Source: Entophlyctis helioformis (Eukaryota > Chytridiomycota > Chytridiomycetes > Chytridiales > Chytriomycetaceae). From it: 64,000 nucleotides of DNA. The position numbers and the translations under genes were made by a program. The stretch is from positions 1-64,000 of the forward strand of contig JAHLKH010000147.1 in NCBI GenBank assembly GCA_025526915.1, read 5' to 3'. The notes below the pieces were generated by a model that made no database searches, had not been told where the DNA came from, and worked only from the letters and a program-made list of their open reading frames with translations. This document shows, in pieces, positions 33,646 through 44,622 of the stretch (the first letter of the stretch is position 1; the number at the start of each line of letters is the position of its first letter).

Positions 33646-35821
33646 TCAGTACTTGGTGGCAGGACGCTTGCACTTCTTCTTGCCCTTGTCGCTCCCTGCA
33701 AACGAGGCAGCAGGAGCGGCAGTCGACGCATCGTCGCGCGAGTCCCTGTTGTACTTGGAGTGATACACAAGCGCTGCGGGCGAGACGTAGCCGTCCATGT
33801 TGTTGAAGCGGTCGACGACGTGCATGGCAAACACCTCCCACTTGCGCACGCTTGTGGCGTTGAGGTTGTTCATCATGAGCCACGACACGGGCATGGGCAC
33901 CGGGTGGCGGATGTGCTTGCGGTCGGTAAAGTCGTTGGCTGGTGGCGCGACGACGCCTTGCTGGAACGACGCCACGTACACGGTCGCGGTGGGCTTGCCT
34001 GGCGGCAGAATGTCGTCAAGGTTGATGGTCTTGGTCGGGGGCGGCGCGAAGCCGGCGGTTCCGGTAGCGCCAATGAAGCCGTCAGGGCCGTAGCCCTCTG
34101 GGAACAGGCCGTTGATGTCGTGGAAGCTGGCGTGCGCAGTGGCTGTGGCTTTGGACTGAAGTCCGGTCTCGGTGCGCGACGGCTTGGTGGTGGTGCTGGT
34201 TGGACGGCCAAGCGCGGCAACACCATCGGCAGCAAGCGAGTAGCCAGCAGCAGGGATCGTGGCAGTAGCTGTGGTCTTGGCATTGTCTGTCTTGACGGGC
34301 TTCTCCGGCTTGGCACTGGCATCGCTGTTCGCACCCGCATGGCGACGCTCCATGTGCTGAGCAGCCTCGCTGCCATCGTGGACATCGCGTGGCGCAATGA
34401 GGTTGGATGCCAGCTTGCTCGGAATCTGGATGCGCTTGAGCGACGTGGCGATCAGCTGGTTCGTGCCCGACAGGCCGCGGACATCATTGTACGGCACACG
34501 CGGCAGGACCGTCGAGATCAAGTGCTGGAGCCAGAACGCAGACGGCGTCGTGGTGTTGAGCACCTGCACCGTGTCGGTCGATCCAGGAACACCCGTCGCG
34601 GCAGGACCAGGAGCACTGCTGGCAGGAACGGCAACAGCCGAACCGCCGGTAGCAGCGCCTGGCGGGGTCTGCGGCGTGGCGGTCTTGGGGTTGGGGCACG
34701 ACCAGGTCAGCGGCGCGTCGCCGGCCGACGCCGAGTACTGGTAGCAGAGCACGGGCGAGTCGACCGTCGAAAACACATCAACGGTCGTGAAGCCAAACGG
34801 CGAGACGACTTCGCGCGGGTCGCCGTTGTACTTGCCCATGTTCTCGGCACATGTCGTCTGCCAGCGCCACCAGACACGGTCGACCATGGCATGGTGCAGG
34901 AAGAAGATGGGGTCGTTGGTCGAGTACATCTTGCCCATGTCACCGCACTCGCCGCCGACCTGCAGGTGCACCGATCCGTGCGGCCCGCCCTCGAGAGCAG
35001 TGCGGAATCCGTCAAACGACGTGGTCTTGCTGATGAGAGCGGCAAGCGCCTCGGGCGAGTAGAGCGTCGAAAAGTCAAAGCAGCGCGTGAGGCACGGCGC
35101 GGACGGACGCTCGGCGACCGATGGGATGGTGACTGGCCAGCCGGCAGCCACGCCGTCGGTGACACAGTGGTCTCCCGCACGGCCGTTGCCGCCGAATGCG
35201 CGCGGAGAGAAGAGGTCCGAGGCACGCGGGTTCTGCGAGTCGAGCGTCCAGTCCCAGTAGGGGAGCGTCACGGAGGGATCGATGGTGCGCAGGGCAGCCT
35301 CGAAGCCGTTGATGAAGAGTCTGTGCCACGGCAGAAAAGCGGCCTGTTGCGCAACGTCGCAAGCGTCAGCGGCACGGGACAGTCTGAATGGGCCAGAGGC
35401 AAGGCGCGCCACACGCCCAGTTGACAAAACAATGGTGCCACCGTGCAAGCCGACGAGCCGCGCGCCAAGTGCGCTGGTGCACACACAGAGAGACGGGCTG
35501 GAGGAGACAGAGCGGACAGAGCGGACAGAGCGGACATGGGAGAGCAGGAGAGGGGTCGCTTACAATGCCGTGGGCAGTGTCGACGTTTTCCAGATGGGTA
35601 ATGACAAACTGGTCGTAGTTCCACGACGCAATGCTGGCGCCGGCACTTGGGCCGCGTGGACGGGCCTTGAGTTTCTTGACTGCAGTCAGGTAGGCCGAGC
35701 GCTCCGAGTCGGACAGCTGGCGCCATTCCTTGCGCAGCGACGGGTTGCTGCAGGCAGACTGTGCATTGGCAACGAGAGGTGTGATGGCGAGCAGAGCCGC
35801 AAGCGTCTTGAACAGGAGCAT
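33646..35821 (-). CDS. Tyrosinase 3 (secreted type-3 copper phenol oxidase)
   Basis: Model: complement(join(33646..35343, 35564..35821)), 651 aa, the longest of the three. Signal peptide: MLLFKTLAALLAITPLVANA. The 220-nt intron (GTAAGC...ACAG) sits after codon 86, phase 0, as in its paralogues. CuA: ITHLEN, AHGI and FLPWHRLF. CuB: HGSVH and NDPIFFLHHAMVDRVWWRWQ. PYWDWTLDSQNP and RAFGGNGRA are conserved. The linker after the catalytic domain is longer and different in sequence from tyrosinases 1 and 2, yet the tail module (IRHP, FAMHVVDRFNN, GYVSPAAL) is kept, followed by a Lys-rich end. Same predicted phenol-oxidising role. Confidence 0.94.
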
Positions 35822-36217
35822 CGGGGTGTTCTATAATACAAGGTTGATGACTGCGAGGAAAGTACTGAATTGTTCGCCGTTTTGTAGGACCTGCGTGGCG
35901 CCACTTACAAGGCGTGAATCGGGATGAGTTGGCCGAGGAGGCCTCTTGGGCACGATACAGCACACGACGCCACAGCCACAAGACTGCCCGCCCACGGGGC
36001 ATCTGCTGCCACTCTTTGCGCACTCTGCAAGCGGATCTAAACTCGTTCAGTCTGCGTGCCGTGAGCATGATGCCGTGCACGGTATCGCACGCCTGCACTC
36101 CCACCGACCCTCCGCCGCGCAGCTGGACGGGCGGGCGTCGGAGTGATGGTGCGTCTGGCCAGCACCTGCTGCGCGGCCGTTCAGTCGGCGATTTGGACTT
36201 GGGCGTCCGAGCCCACA

Positions 36218-36266
36218 ACAGGCCGGCCCCACAAGCCGGCCCCACAAGCCGGTCCCACAAGCCGTG
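36218..36266. repeat. GGCCCCACAAGCC tandem repeat
   Basis: Three to four copies of a 14-15-nt unit in the promoter region of the downstream gene. Confidence 0.8.
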
Positions 36267-36435
36267 TGGCGGCCCTTGAAATCGTCAGCGCAGTGCCACC
36301 CGCTGACGCGCGTTTCAGAATGGCGCGCGCCACCCGCGCAAGCACGCGCAAACCCACCCGCCCAGACACGCCCAAACACACGCACGCGTGCACCACAGTG
36401 GCACGCCGTCCGTGCGGCCAAGCGCGCCACAGCCG

Positions 36436-36443
36436 TATATATT
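36436..36443 (+). promoter_or_regulatory. TATA box TATATATT
   Basis: A canonical TATA octamer in an otherwise GC-rich context, 228 nt upstream of the ATG at 36664, compatible with a leader of roughly 190 nt. Confidence 0.6.
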
Positions 36444-36663
36444 CGAGGCCCGCGCCGTCCTCGCTCTTCCCAACTATCGCCCTGCACCCTCCCGCCGACG
36501 CCTGAGCACCTACTACATACACCGCTCGCTCGCTCGCTTGCTCGCCCGCCCGCACTCGCTGTCTGTATTCTAGTCCTGCACAACACTCTTGAACTCGAGC
36601 ACCACAAACCACCAACCACCAGCCAACCAGCCAACCACCAGCCAACCAACCAACCAACCAGCC

Positions 36664-38222
36664 ATGAACACCCGCAGCCGCACCGCCAGCACCCGCCCCG
36701 TCCATTCCATCCGCTCGCTCACGACGTGGCTCGTGGCCGCCGGCCTTGTGCTGTCCGCCGGCCCCGCCCTTGTCAGCGCACAGGACGCCGCGGCCGCGTC
36801 TCCCTCGCCCGCCGCTGCCGCCCCCGTCATGCCCGGCATGGTCCCGCTCGGCTACCAGAACATCAAGCTGCCCGCCGCCGTGCCGCAGCAGCAGTCCAGC
36901 CCTGCCCAGACCGATGCTCCCGCCGCCTCCTCGGCCCCTCCCGCCCCGTCGGCCAGTGCCGCCGCCGCCGAGCCTGCCGCGTCTCCAAGCCCCGCCCCGG
37001 AGACTCCGCCATCGCCGCCTCCCGCTGCTCCTCCCGCTGCTCCTCCCGCTGCTCCTCCCGCTGGCCCCGCTGGCCCCGCTGGCCCCGATGCCCTCCCCGC
37101 GCCAGTCCCGGACGCGCCGGCTGCTCCGCTCCTGCTCCTGCTCCGGCTCCTGCTCCCGAATCTGCGCCTGCGCCTGCGCCTGCCCCTGACCAGGCGCCTC
37201 AGTGGCCCGACCAGCTCCCTGCCCCGATCCCCGCCGACGTCCCTGCTCCCGCTCCACAGCCGCCGCAGCAGCAGGAGGCCCCCAAGCAGGACGGCCCCAC
37301 CAGCAACAACCAGGACCCTGCCGGCGGCTACCAGACGCCTGCCCCTGCTGCCACGCCTGCTGGCACGCCTGCCGAGACGCCTGCTTCCACGCCTATGGCG
37401 ACCCCTTCGTCTCCCTATGGCTCGGCTGTGCGCAACAACAGAAAATTCCGCAAGTGCCGTCGCGTCCCGATGACCGTCAGCACGCCGACGCCCATCACGA
37501 CCAACAACGCGCCTTCCGCCGAGACTCCCGCCGAGACTCCCGCCGAGACTCCCGCCGAGACTCCTGCTGATGCTCCTGCCACGCCCGAGGCTACGGTCGA
37601 GCCCAAGTCCACGCCTGGCTGCGGCTGCAAGAAGCCTGCGGCAACGCCTACTCCCGAGATCACTGTTGAGCCCAAGGCGACCGAGACTCCCGCTGCCACT
37701 CCCGCCGACGTCCCCGCTGCCGAGCCGTCCAAGACGCCTTGCACAACCCCCACTGTCGCGTCCACTCCCACTCCCGAGATCAAGGTCGAGCCCAAGGCAT
37801 CGCCCACGCCCTGCGCCGAGACGATCAAGCGCATGGAGAAGGAGCGCATGGAGAAGGAGCGCATGGACAAGGAGCGCAAGATGAAGGACAAGCAGGCGAT
37901 GGAGAAGGCCCGTATGGACAAGGAGCGCATGAACAAGGAGCGCATGAACAAGGAACGCATGGAGAAGGAGCGCATGGACAAGGAGCGTATGGAGAAGGAG
38001 CGCATGGAAAAGGCCCGTATGGACAAGGAGCGCAAGTCAAAGGAGACGACCAACAGCAAGCCTGCTAACAAACCTGCCAACAAGCCCGTCTACAAGCCGG
38101 TTGTTGAGGACAAGTACAAGTACACCAGCACCGCGTCCGAGTCGTCCCCTGCTCTTGAGCCCCAGGCTCCCAAGCCCATCCCCGTCGAGTCTGGCTCTGA
38201 CAGCATCTTTATTGACAACTAA
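36664..38222 (+). CDS. Secreted Ala/Pro-rich protein with charged K/E/R/M helix repeat
   Basis: About 519 aa if one G is restored near 37118. The N-terminus has a basic stretch then WLVAAGLVLSAGPALVSA, a signal peptide. Residues of about 40-260 are Ala/Pro/Ser-rich, wall-protein like. Then come ETPAETPAETPAET repeats and two blocks around TPTPEI(T/K)VEPKA with a small Cys cluster (PGCGCKKP). Residues of about 390-460 are 5-residue units MEKER/MDKER (15-nt DNA repeats), predicted to form a single charged alpha-helix. The tail is Lys/Ser/Pro-rich. Near 37100-37130 the frame change turns a Pro-Ala run into Leu-Leu; inserting one G restores APAPAPAP. I do not recognise a family; wall or matrix protein is inference. 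Confidence 0.7.
37838..38040 (+). repeat. 15-nt coding repeat (MEKER/MDKER units)
   Basis: About a dozen imperfect copies of ATGGAGAAGGAGCGC-type units in frame, with MDKER, MNKER and MEKAR variants. Confidence 0.85.
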
Positions 38223-38392
38223 GCCGTTCCCGTGTAGTCCATCTCCCATCTTCTGTTGTTTCTTTTATAGTCGCCGCACAATGAATGCAATGAATGCCCA
38301 AGCGTTGTCGCCAAGTGCAGGGGGATCAGATCCCGTTCATTCGATCCGTGCTGGCTGGCCAGACGGCTGGCTGGCTGCTCATGCGGCTCGTT

Positions 38393-39091
38393 CTAGATAT
38401 CGTCCGCAGCAGCGCTGCTGAACCATGTGCGCACGGCCTTGCCGCGCACGGGCCCGCACAGCAGCGCGGACAGGTCTTCCAGCGCCAGCAATCCCTGCAG
38501 CAAGTGCACGGCGATATCAGCAAGTGGCTGCTGCCAGAACCTGCCAACGAGGACACATGCACGTACCTGCTGCCGTGCTGCCTGCTGCTGCATCGACCGC
38601 AACGGGCTGTTTCCGTTTCCGCTCGCAGTCGCACTCGCACTCGCATTTGCTGTGTTGCCGAACCCGCTGGCTGACGCAGATCCACTCGACGAGAACCCCG
38701 AGTGTGCGTTGAAGAACGCCGACGCCGACGCTGACGTTGACGCTGACGGTGACGTTCCTGCCCGTGACCGTGCTGACGCAGGTGTGGTTGCACTCGTCGT
38801 TGCTGTGCGTGCGGACGAGGTGCCCGCCGACGCACACGAGAAGGCTGGCCGTGCTGCTGTGGTCGCTGCTCTTGCTCTTGAAATCATGTTTGGTGATCGT
38901 GTGACGAGTGCGACGAGTGCGACCTTGCCATGCCGTGCCTTCGAAACTAGCATGCCGAGCGTGCCAAGACGGGCGGCATGTCGAGACGATCGTTGGATAG
39001 AACAGCGTGCACCTCTCTCGTGGCACGCACTTGGCTGCACTGGACGGCACGGATCGTCTCCTGAACAATGGCCCAACAGTGATGACGACAC
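38393..39091 (-). CDS. Hypothetical Ser-rich protein (doubtful)
   Basis: An open frame of 232 codons with a Ser/Ala/Gly-rich middle and the C-terminus DIAVHLLQGLLALEDLSALL. A shorter start at 38887 (164 aa) is equally possible. A GTACGT donor at about 38569 could mark a short intron that keeps the frame. I recognise no family, and overlapping + strand frames are also open, so this may not be a gene. It would be divergent from the RasGEF gene at 39204. Confidence 0.3.
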   Translation of the reverse strand: MSSSLLGHCSGDDPCRPVQPSACHERGARCSIQRSSRHAARLGTLGMLVSKARHGKVALVALVTRSPNMISRARAATTAARPAFSCASAGTSSARTATTSATTPASARSRAGTSPSASTSASASAFFNAHSGFSSSGSASASGFGNTANASASATASGNGNSPLRSMQQQAARQQVRACVLVGRFWQQPLADIAVHLLQGLLALEDLSALLCGPVRGKAVRTWFSSAAADDI

Positions 39092-39203
39092 GCCATCTCC
39101 GAGCCATCGCGATTCGGTTGGGGCTTCACGACACTGTCATCATTGCCGCGGGCAGTATCGGCCGCTTGCCAACATATACATACACACAGGGGATCTGGCA
39201 AGC

Positions 39204-42200
39204 ATGGCTTCACCGATGCCTTTCTCACTCGCAGCCGCTATCGAAGCCCCAACAGTCGCCTCACACCATGCAGATCTACCAGCATTGCCGGCCGCCGCGC
39301 TCCCCACCGTTTCCAATCACAAAGAGCAGCAGCAGGAACAACAACAGCAGCCATACACTCAATTGGTTCCGCAGGGTACGTCTGCAACCGAAGGCAGAGC
39401 CCGCCTCAAACAGGCGCTGCAACAACAGCAGCATCTGCTGCCAACGGTCACGGTCGAGCGGTCCTCGTCCCTCTCGATGATCAAGCCATCCGACCTTCTC
39501 AGCGCCAAGAAGAAACTCGTGTCGCCGGCACTGACGCCTTCGCTCGGCTCGCCCAAATGGGCCTATGTAAGTGCAGCGATTGCAGCTGCTGGCAGGTTTA
39601 CCGAGTCGGCACGGATCTGACAGATGCACATCGTACATAGGACCTGTTCCATCACCCTAAAGACGAGTCAGGCAGTGCGCGAGAACGGGCATGTATCTCG
39701 CTCTCCTTGGTTTTGAGGCTGTATAAAAGTTGACTGGGAGACTGACTGGCGTGGGCGGCTTGTGCAGACGCTGCAGGCAGACGGTGTTTCTGGCGCAGCA
39801 GATGGAGCAGAAGTATGCCTATGCGTTGCTGACTGGCTGGCTGGCTGGCATCTCGGCACGCCAACTGACACTCTCCGCGTCATGTCGTGGCAGGCTACGC
39901 ATCTCAGAGCACCTTCGCAAGGCGTGCCACGCACCAAGTCGACAAGCAAATCCGTTGAGTCGATGCACGAGTTTGCATGTGCCAAGCAATATCGTGGCGA
40001 TGTCGACTCTGACTCGCATGCATGGCAACTACAGCAATCGGCATTCAAGGATGTCGAGTACGACCCGCTACTCTTTGATATCCTGGACGTGCCTCCCAAA
40101 GAAGTCGCCGTGAGTGGTCTCTGCACCGTCTCTGGATCACAAAAGGGCGATTGACCGACCATGCCACCATGGCAGAGACAACTCACGCTGCTGAGCTCAG
40201 AGTACTTTCGCAGACTGGTGCCCGCCGAGCTCGAATCGCTTGCGTGGACAAAGCCAGAAAAGGATCGTCTGACGCCTGCGATTGTGCAGATCACCAACCA
40301 TTTCAACCAGGTCAGCGAGAGACCAGAGTGACCCGCTTTGCCAGCATGGCATGTACTCATCACGATACTGTGTGCACGAATCAGATTGCAATATGGGTTG
40401 CCCAGCAGATTTTGGACGCCAAGGCCGCCAAGCGGCGGTTCCAGCTCATCTGCTACTACATCCGCGTTGCAAAGGTCCGTGTTGCTGCACAGCATGGCCA
40501 TGTGCATCCATGCTGACGGTTTCTCGCGTCAATGGCTAGTACTGTCTCGACTACAACAACTTTGATTCAGTCAGAAGCGTCGTGGCTGGTCTGCAGTCCA
40601 CGCCTGTTCATCGACTGGAACGGACATGGGCGGTACGTGCGACCCATGATTGCATGGCCACTGCATTGCCTCAACAGCTGATGCGATGGACAGATGATCG
40701 GACGGCGGGAACGCAGTGTCTTTGACAAACTGGCCGAGCTGGCGTCGCTGGAGAACAACAACGACGTGTACCGCAGACGGCTCGCACAAGCCAAGCCGCC
40801 GTGCGTTCCATACCTGGGCACGCACCTGGGCGATCTGACGTTTGTGTTCGAGTGTCTCAAAAAGGACAAGGGGAACCCGCAGCGTGCCAAGCAGTACGAA
40901 GAGCGGCATGCACAGTTTTACGTCTTGATTGCGGATCTCGACAGGTGGCGCATGTCGTGCACGTACAACTTTACGCGCATCAAGTGCATCATTGACGCTA
41001 TCTCGCAGAACGTCATCTTGCCAGACCAGATACAAGTCACGCAGGACGATCATTACCGTCTGAGCTACATGATCGAGGCCAAGGGCAGTGGCGGTGGCGG
41101 TGGCGGTGGTGGCCATAGTGCATCGACATCAACGGAGGACGGGTCGGCAGGTGGCGACAGGAGCCGAGGGACGCACCGCAGATTCGACTTTTCTCTGCGC
41201 GCCAACAGCAGCGGCGTCATGAGGACCAGCATCAGCAGCAACAGTGGCAATGCGGGTGCCAGCGTCATGGCCAGTCCGACGACATCCACTCCGCTTGGAC
41301 CGCACAATGCAGGAATCCCGTCCAAGCGGTCGCACAATGACCGAGGCTTGAGTGGCAGCAACCACATGCTGTCCTTTACGTCCATGGGATCATCGCATGC
41401 ACTTGTTGCTGACACAGAGTTTGGCAGCAGCTCTGGCGATATTGCACGCCGTGGTTTCACATCGCCGTCAACATCGGGACGCGCAGTTGCCCCCGAGGAT
41501 GATGCGAATGCCTTGACTGGCTCTGCCGATCCAAACAATCGTTCATGGACGATGCCATCACGGCGGATCAAACGCGACCGGCCTCGTCTGGACATTCTGG
41601 TGGGGTCGGCCGAGTCGTCGGCTGGGTCCTCGGCTGCCCTGACGCCACTATCCGCACATCCGGCTGAATCGAGCGGGCAAGGGTTTGGCGACCACCGACC
41701 GACGGGCAGCCGCGTCCACACTCGCATGGCATCGTTCAACGGCGAAGCGCGCGACGAGTCTCGCATGCACCACCAGGCTCATCAAAGGCGGCATGTGCAA
41801 AGTGGGTCGATGGACAGTGACAGCAGCAATGACGACCAGCAAGACCCGGACCGCACAGCAGAGGCAGCTTTGGCAGCTTCCGGATCGCAGCCCAAGCCAC
41901 GCGTCCTTGTCAACAACAACGCTCTTGACACTGCGGACCCTGTCGAGACGGGTGCTGGGTACACCATTCTGCCGCATTATCTGAACCAGCTGCATGCGCC
42001 ATTGACGCCCATGACGCCCATGATGCCCATGACACCCATGACACCATCGCTCTTCTTTCCTCCTCCGCCCTCGCAGCCGCCTCCAGCGCCGCTCTCTCGC
42101 CCTCAGCGACAAACGCGCGATCGGTCTCTGTCATCTGGCGCAGCATCCCACAGTCCGAAACACAAATACCACCACAAACGGTCGGTCGTCAAGGGTCTGA

Positions 42201-44549
42201 TCAAGCATATCCGTCGTGGATCGCGGCCCAAAGAGCATTCGCGCGCATCGACGGGCAGTACCAACCATGACCATCACCTGGTGCGGCGGCATGCCAGCCA
42301 GGTCAGTGACGATGAGGTGGACAACGCGCTCGAGCTGGGTCTCATTGAGCTCTCAAGCAACTCTCAGTCAGACGACGACGACGCTGGTGATCAAGACGAA
42401 GGCACTGATGACGATGTCGAGGCTTGCCAACACGGCCAAAGCAGAGTTGGATCGACCGGTTGTTCGTCTGGCGGCTTGGATGATGGTGCTGATGCTGTTC
42501 CGGGACAGCTACTCGACCATGCCCTGCAACGCAAATCCTTGGACGAGTTGCTGATGGCGGCCGAAGCCATATCCAAGGAATCTGCCGCTAGTTCTGCTGG
42601 TGCACAGAGTGCAAGCCGGCCCGTGTCGCCATCACCGTCGGGGATACCGCCGCCACTCCCGCCCAAGCCGCGCAACCGGTCACTTGTGCCTTGTGCTGGT
42701 TCTGTCGGCACTGGAAGTCCAGCCACCGCTGCTGCCGCTGCTGCTGCTGCTTCTGCAACCGCGGATCTGCAGAGAAAGCAAGCCGAGCCAAGTCATACGG
42801 CGTGCACGACGGACAGCAGTTCATCAGAGTCTAGCGCCAGTGACAGCGATGCAAGCGGCAACCACAACGAGGATGCCAGTTCAGGAGGCACGCCAGCGAG
42901 TCCGTGGAGCGTGCAGCCTGACCTTGTTGAATCCCACAACGCGTTGGCCCGCTCTCCGAATCGGCTTGCGCGACACGGACGCACTCGCAGCGACGGATGC
43001 TTGCTTGGCGATACATGTGGTACAAGCTCAGGCGCTGCTGATGCTGATGCGGGCGATTGGCCAAGACAGAAGCTTTCAAGCGATTATGATGGCGACGCTG
43101 GACGAAGCGTTTCCCGTGAGCCATTGGCAGTGCGGACTGGAATACCGCCACCCGTGCCGCCCAAGCCAGGACGCACGCCAGCACAGCAACAGCAACAGCA
43201 ACAGAATAATCCGCAAATGCAGCACCAGCGACTCAAGGCAAGCCATCCAAAGATAGCAGTCGTCAAGCAGGCAGGCATGGGCCGTAATGGCAAGACAGCG
43301 CTTTTATTGCAAGGCATCCTGCAAAAGAAGGAGGAGACAGAAGACGACGGCAGCAGAGCCAAGAAACGCGACTGGGTGCGTGTGTGGGCCGTACTTGACG
43401 GGCATGTGCTCAAGCTGTGCAGATACGACAATGGCAAGGGCAGCAGCGGCAGTGGGATGCTTGATTCTGCGTCCAAGTTGACGTCCATGATGCAGACGCG
43501 ACAGCAGGCTGACAATGGCCACTATGACATCGACACGCTCTCGCACGCGAGCGAGGCGCGATCTGTGCCTTACTTGTCTGCCGTGTCGACATCTGCACTC
43601 TCATCTGCAGTCACGACGGCACACCATGAATCCTCGCCCAGGACGGGCCATTCACGCCAGCCATCAGCACAGTCGCAGTCGCAGCTGCTATCTTCACCAA
43701 ACGCTCTTGGCATAACGGGTCTGCAACCAAGAATGTCTCCGCAGAATGTGCTGCCGGACTCTCCTCAACGCTGTCCAAGTCATTCGACGCGCTCAGTTCG
43801 CCAAAGCCATGGATCAGTCCGCGGACGGCGGTGCCAGCCATCACCAGCATGCACACCATCCACATCCAACGTCTGCTACCACGACCAAGCCAGTGTTTCC
43901 ACAGCATGGGCATGGGCATCACCAGCGGCAGGCATCTGGATCCATGGGCTTCACGCACACACTCGGCAAGCAGGACAGTTTCATGAGTGCGTCCATGGCA
44001 GACGGACTGAGCAGCAAACCCCTGCAAGACCCGCTGTCCGGATCGTACCGCCAGCCATTGACGTCAAGCAACCACGCACATCTCGACATGAGTGCTGGCC
44101 ACGGCACTGGGCTGGGCGGCGGCGGTGGCGGGCAACCGGCTCGACTCGTCGCGTGTCCGCAGCATCACCGACTCTCTTGTGGATCTCAGCTTCAGCGGCC
44201 TGCGTCTGGCACCCAAGTCGCGCACCAAACCCGGCGACACGACCGACCCTGCCCAGAGCACCACCGTCCTCCACCACTCGGTCTCGTACAGCATGGATGA
44301 AGTCATTACGTTCAACACGCTCACACGGGCCGATGCTGCGCCAGACTATTCCAAGCACAAGTACGTGTTCCGCGTGCAGCCTGTGCGGGCACGGTCGTTC
44401 TTGTTGCGTGCACGGACCGGACAGGAGATGGACACGTGGATCCAAGCGCTGCGCACAAGCGTCGAAATGGTGGGTGGCGTGCTTGGCATGCTTTGCCGTG
44501 TAGTCTTCCGGCTGACCGTGTCTGTGTCCAGCTCAAGTCGTCGTTTTGA
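39204..44549 (+). CDS. RasGEF-PxxP-PH guanine nucleotide exchange factor (RalGPS-like architecture)
   Basis: Model: join(39204..39566, 39641..39720, 39777..39812, 39908..40109, 40176..40310, 40385..40474, 40540..40632, 40694..44469, 44532..44549), about 1597 aa. Exon 3 is a 36-nt microexon. The Cdc25-type catalytic domain is assembled from exons 4-8: YDPLLFDILD, RQLTLLSSEYFRRL, AIVQITNHFNQ, WVAQQILDAKAAKRRFQLI, YCLDYNNFDSV, HRLERTWA, PPCVPYLGTHLGDLTFV. A disordered region with GIPPPLPPKP and GIPPPVPPKP (SH3-binding type) follows. A C-terminal PH domain starts LLLQGILQKKEE and resumes after an insert with KHKYVFRVQPV and MDTWIQALRTSVEM. RasGEF, proline motifs and PH in this order resemble animal RalGPS. 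Role: GDP/GTP exchange on a Ras-like GTPase at membranes. The PH insert (about 43690-44120) shows several frame changes. Confidence 0.85.
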
Positions 44550-44622
44550 GGTTGCCGTGTCTGTCCTGTTGAAGCGCACAATAATACATCACATCTCACA
44601 TCCCACATCTCACATTCACCCA

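Larger units (their letters stand above)
35822..36663. promoter_or_regulatory. Divergent intergenic region between tyrosinase 3 and the K/E/R/M-repeat gene
   Basis: About 840 nt with a 14-15-bp tandem repeat (about 36218-36266) and a TATA box at 36436. A possible decayed tyrosinase-like fragment lies on the - strand at about 35990-36115. CCAAC/CCAG-rich leader sequence precedes the ATG at 36664. Confidence 0.45.
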
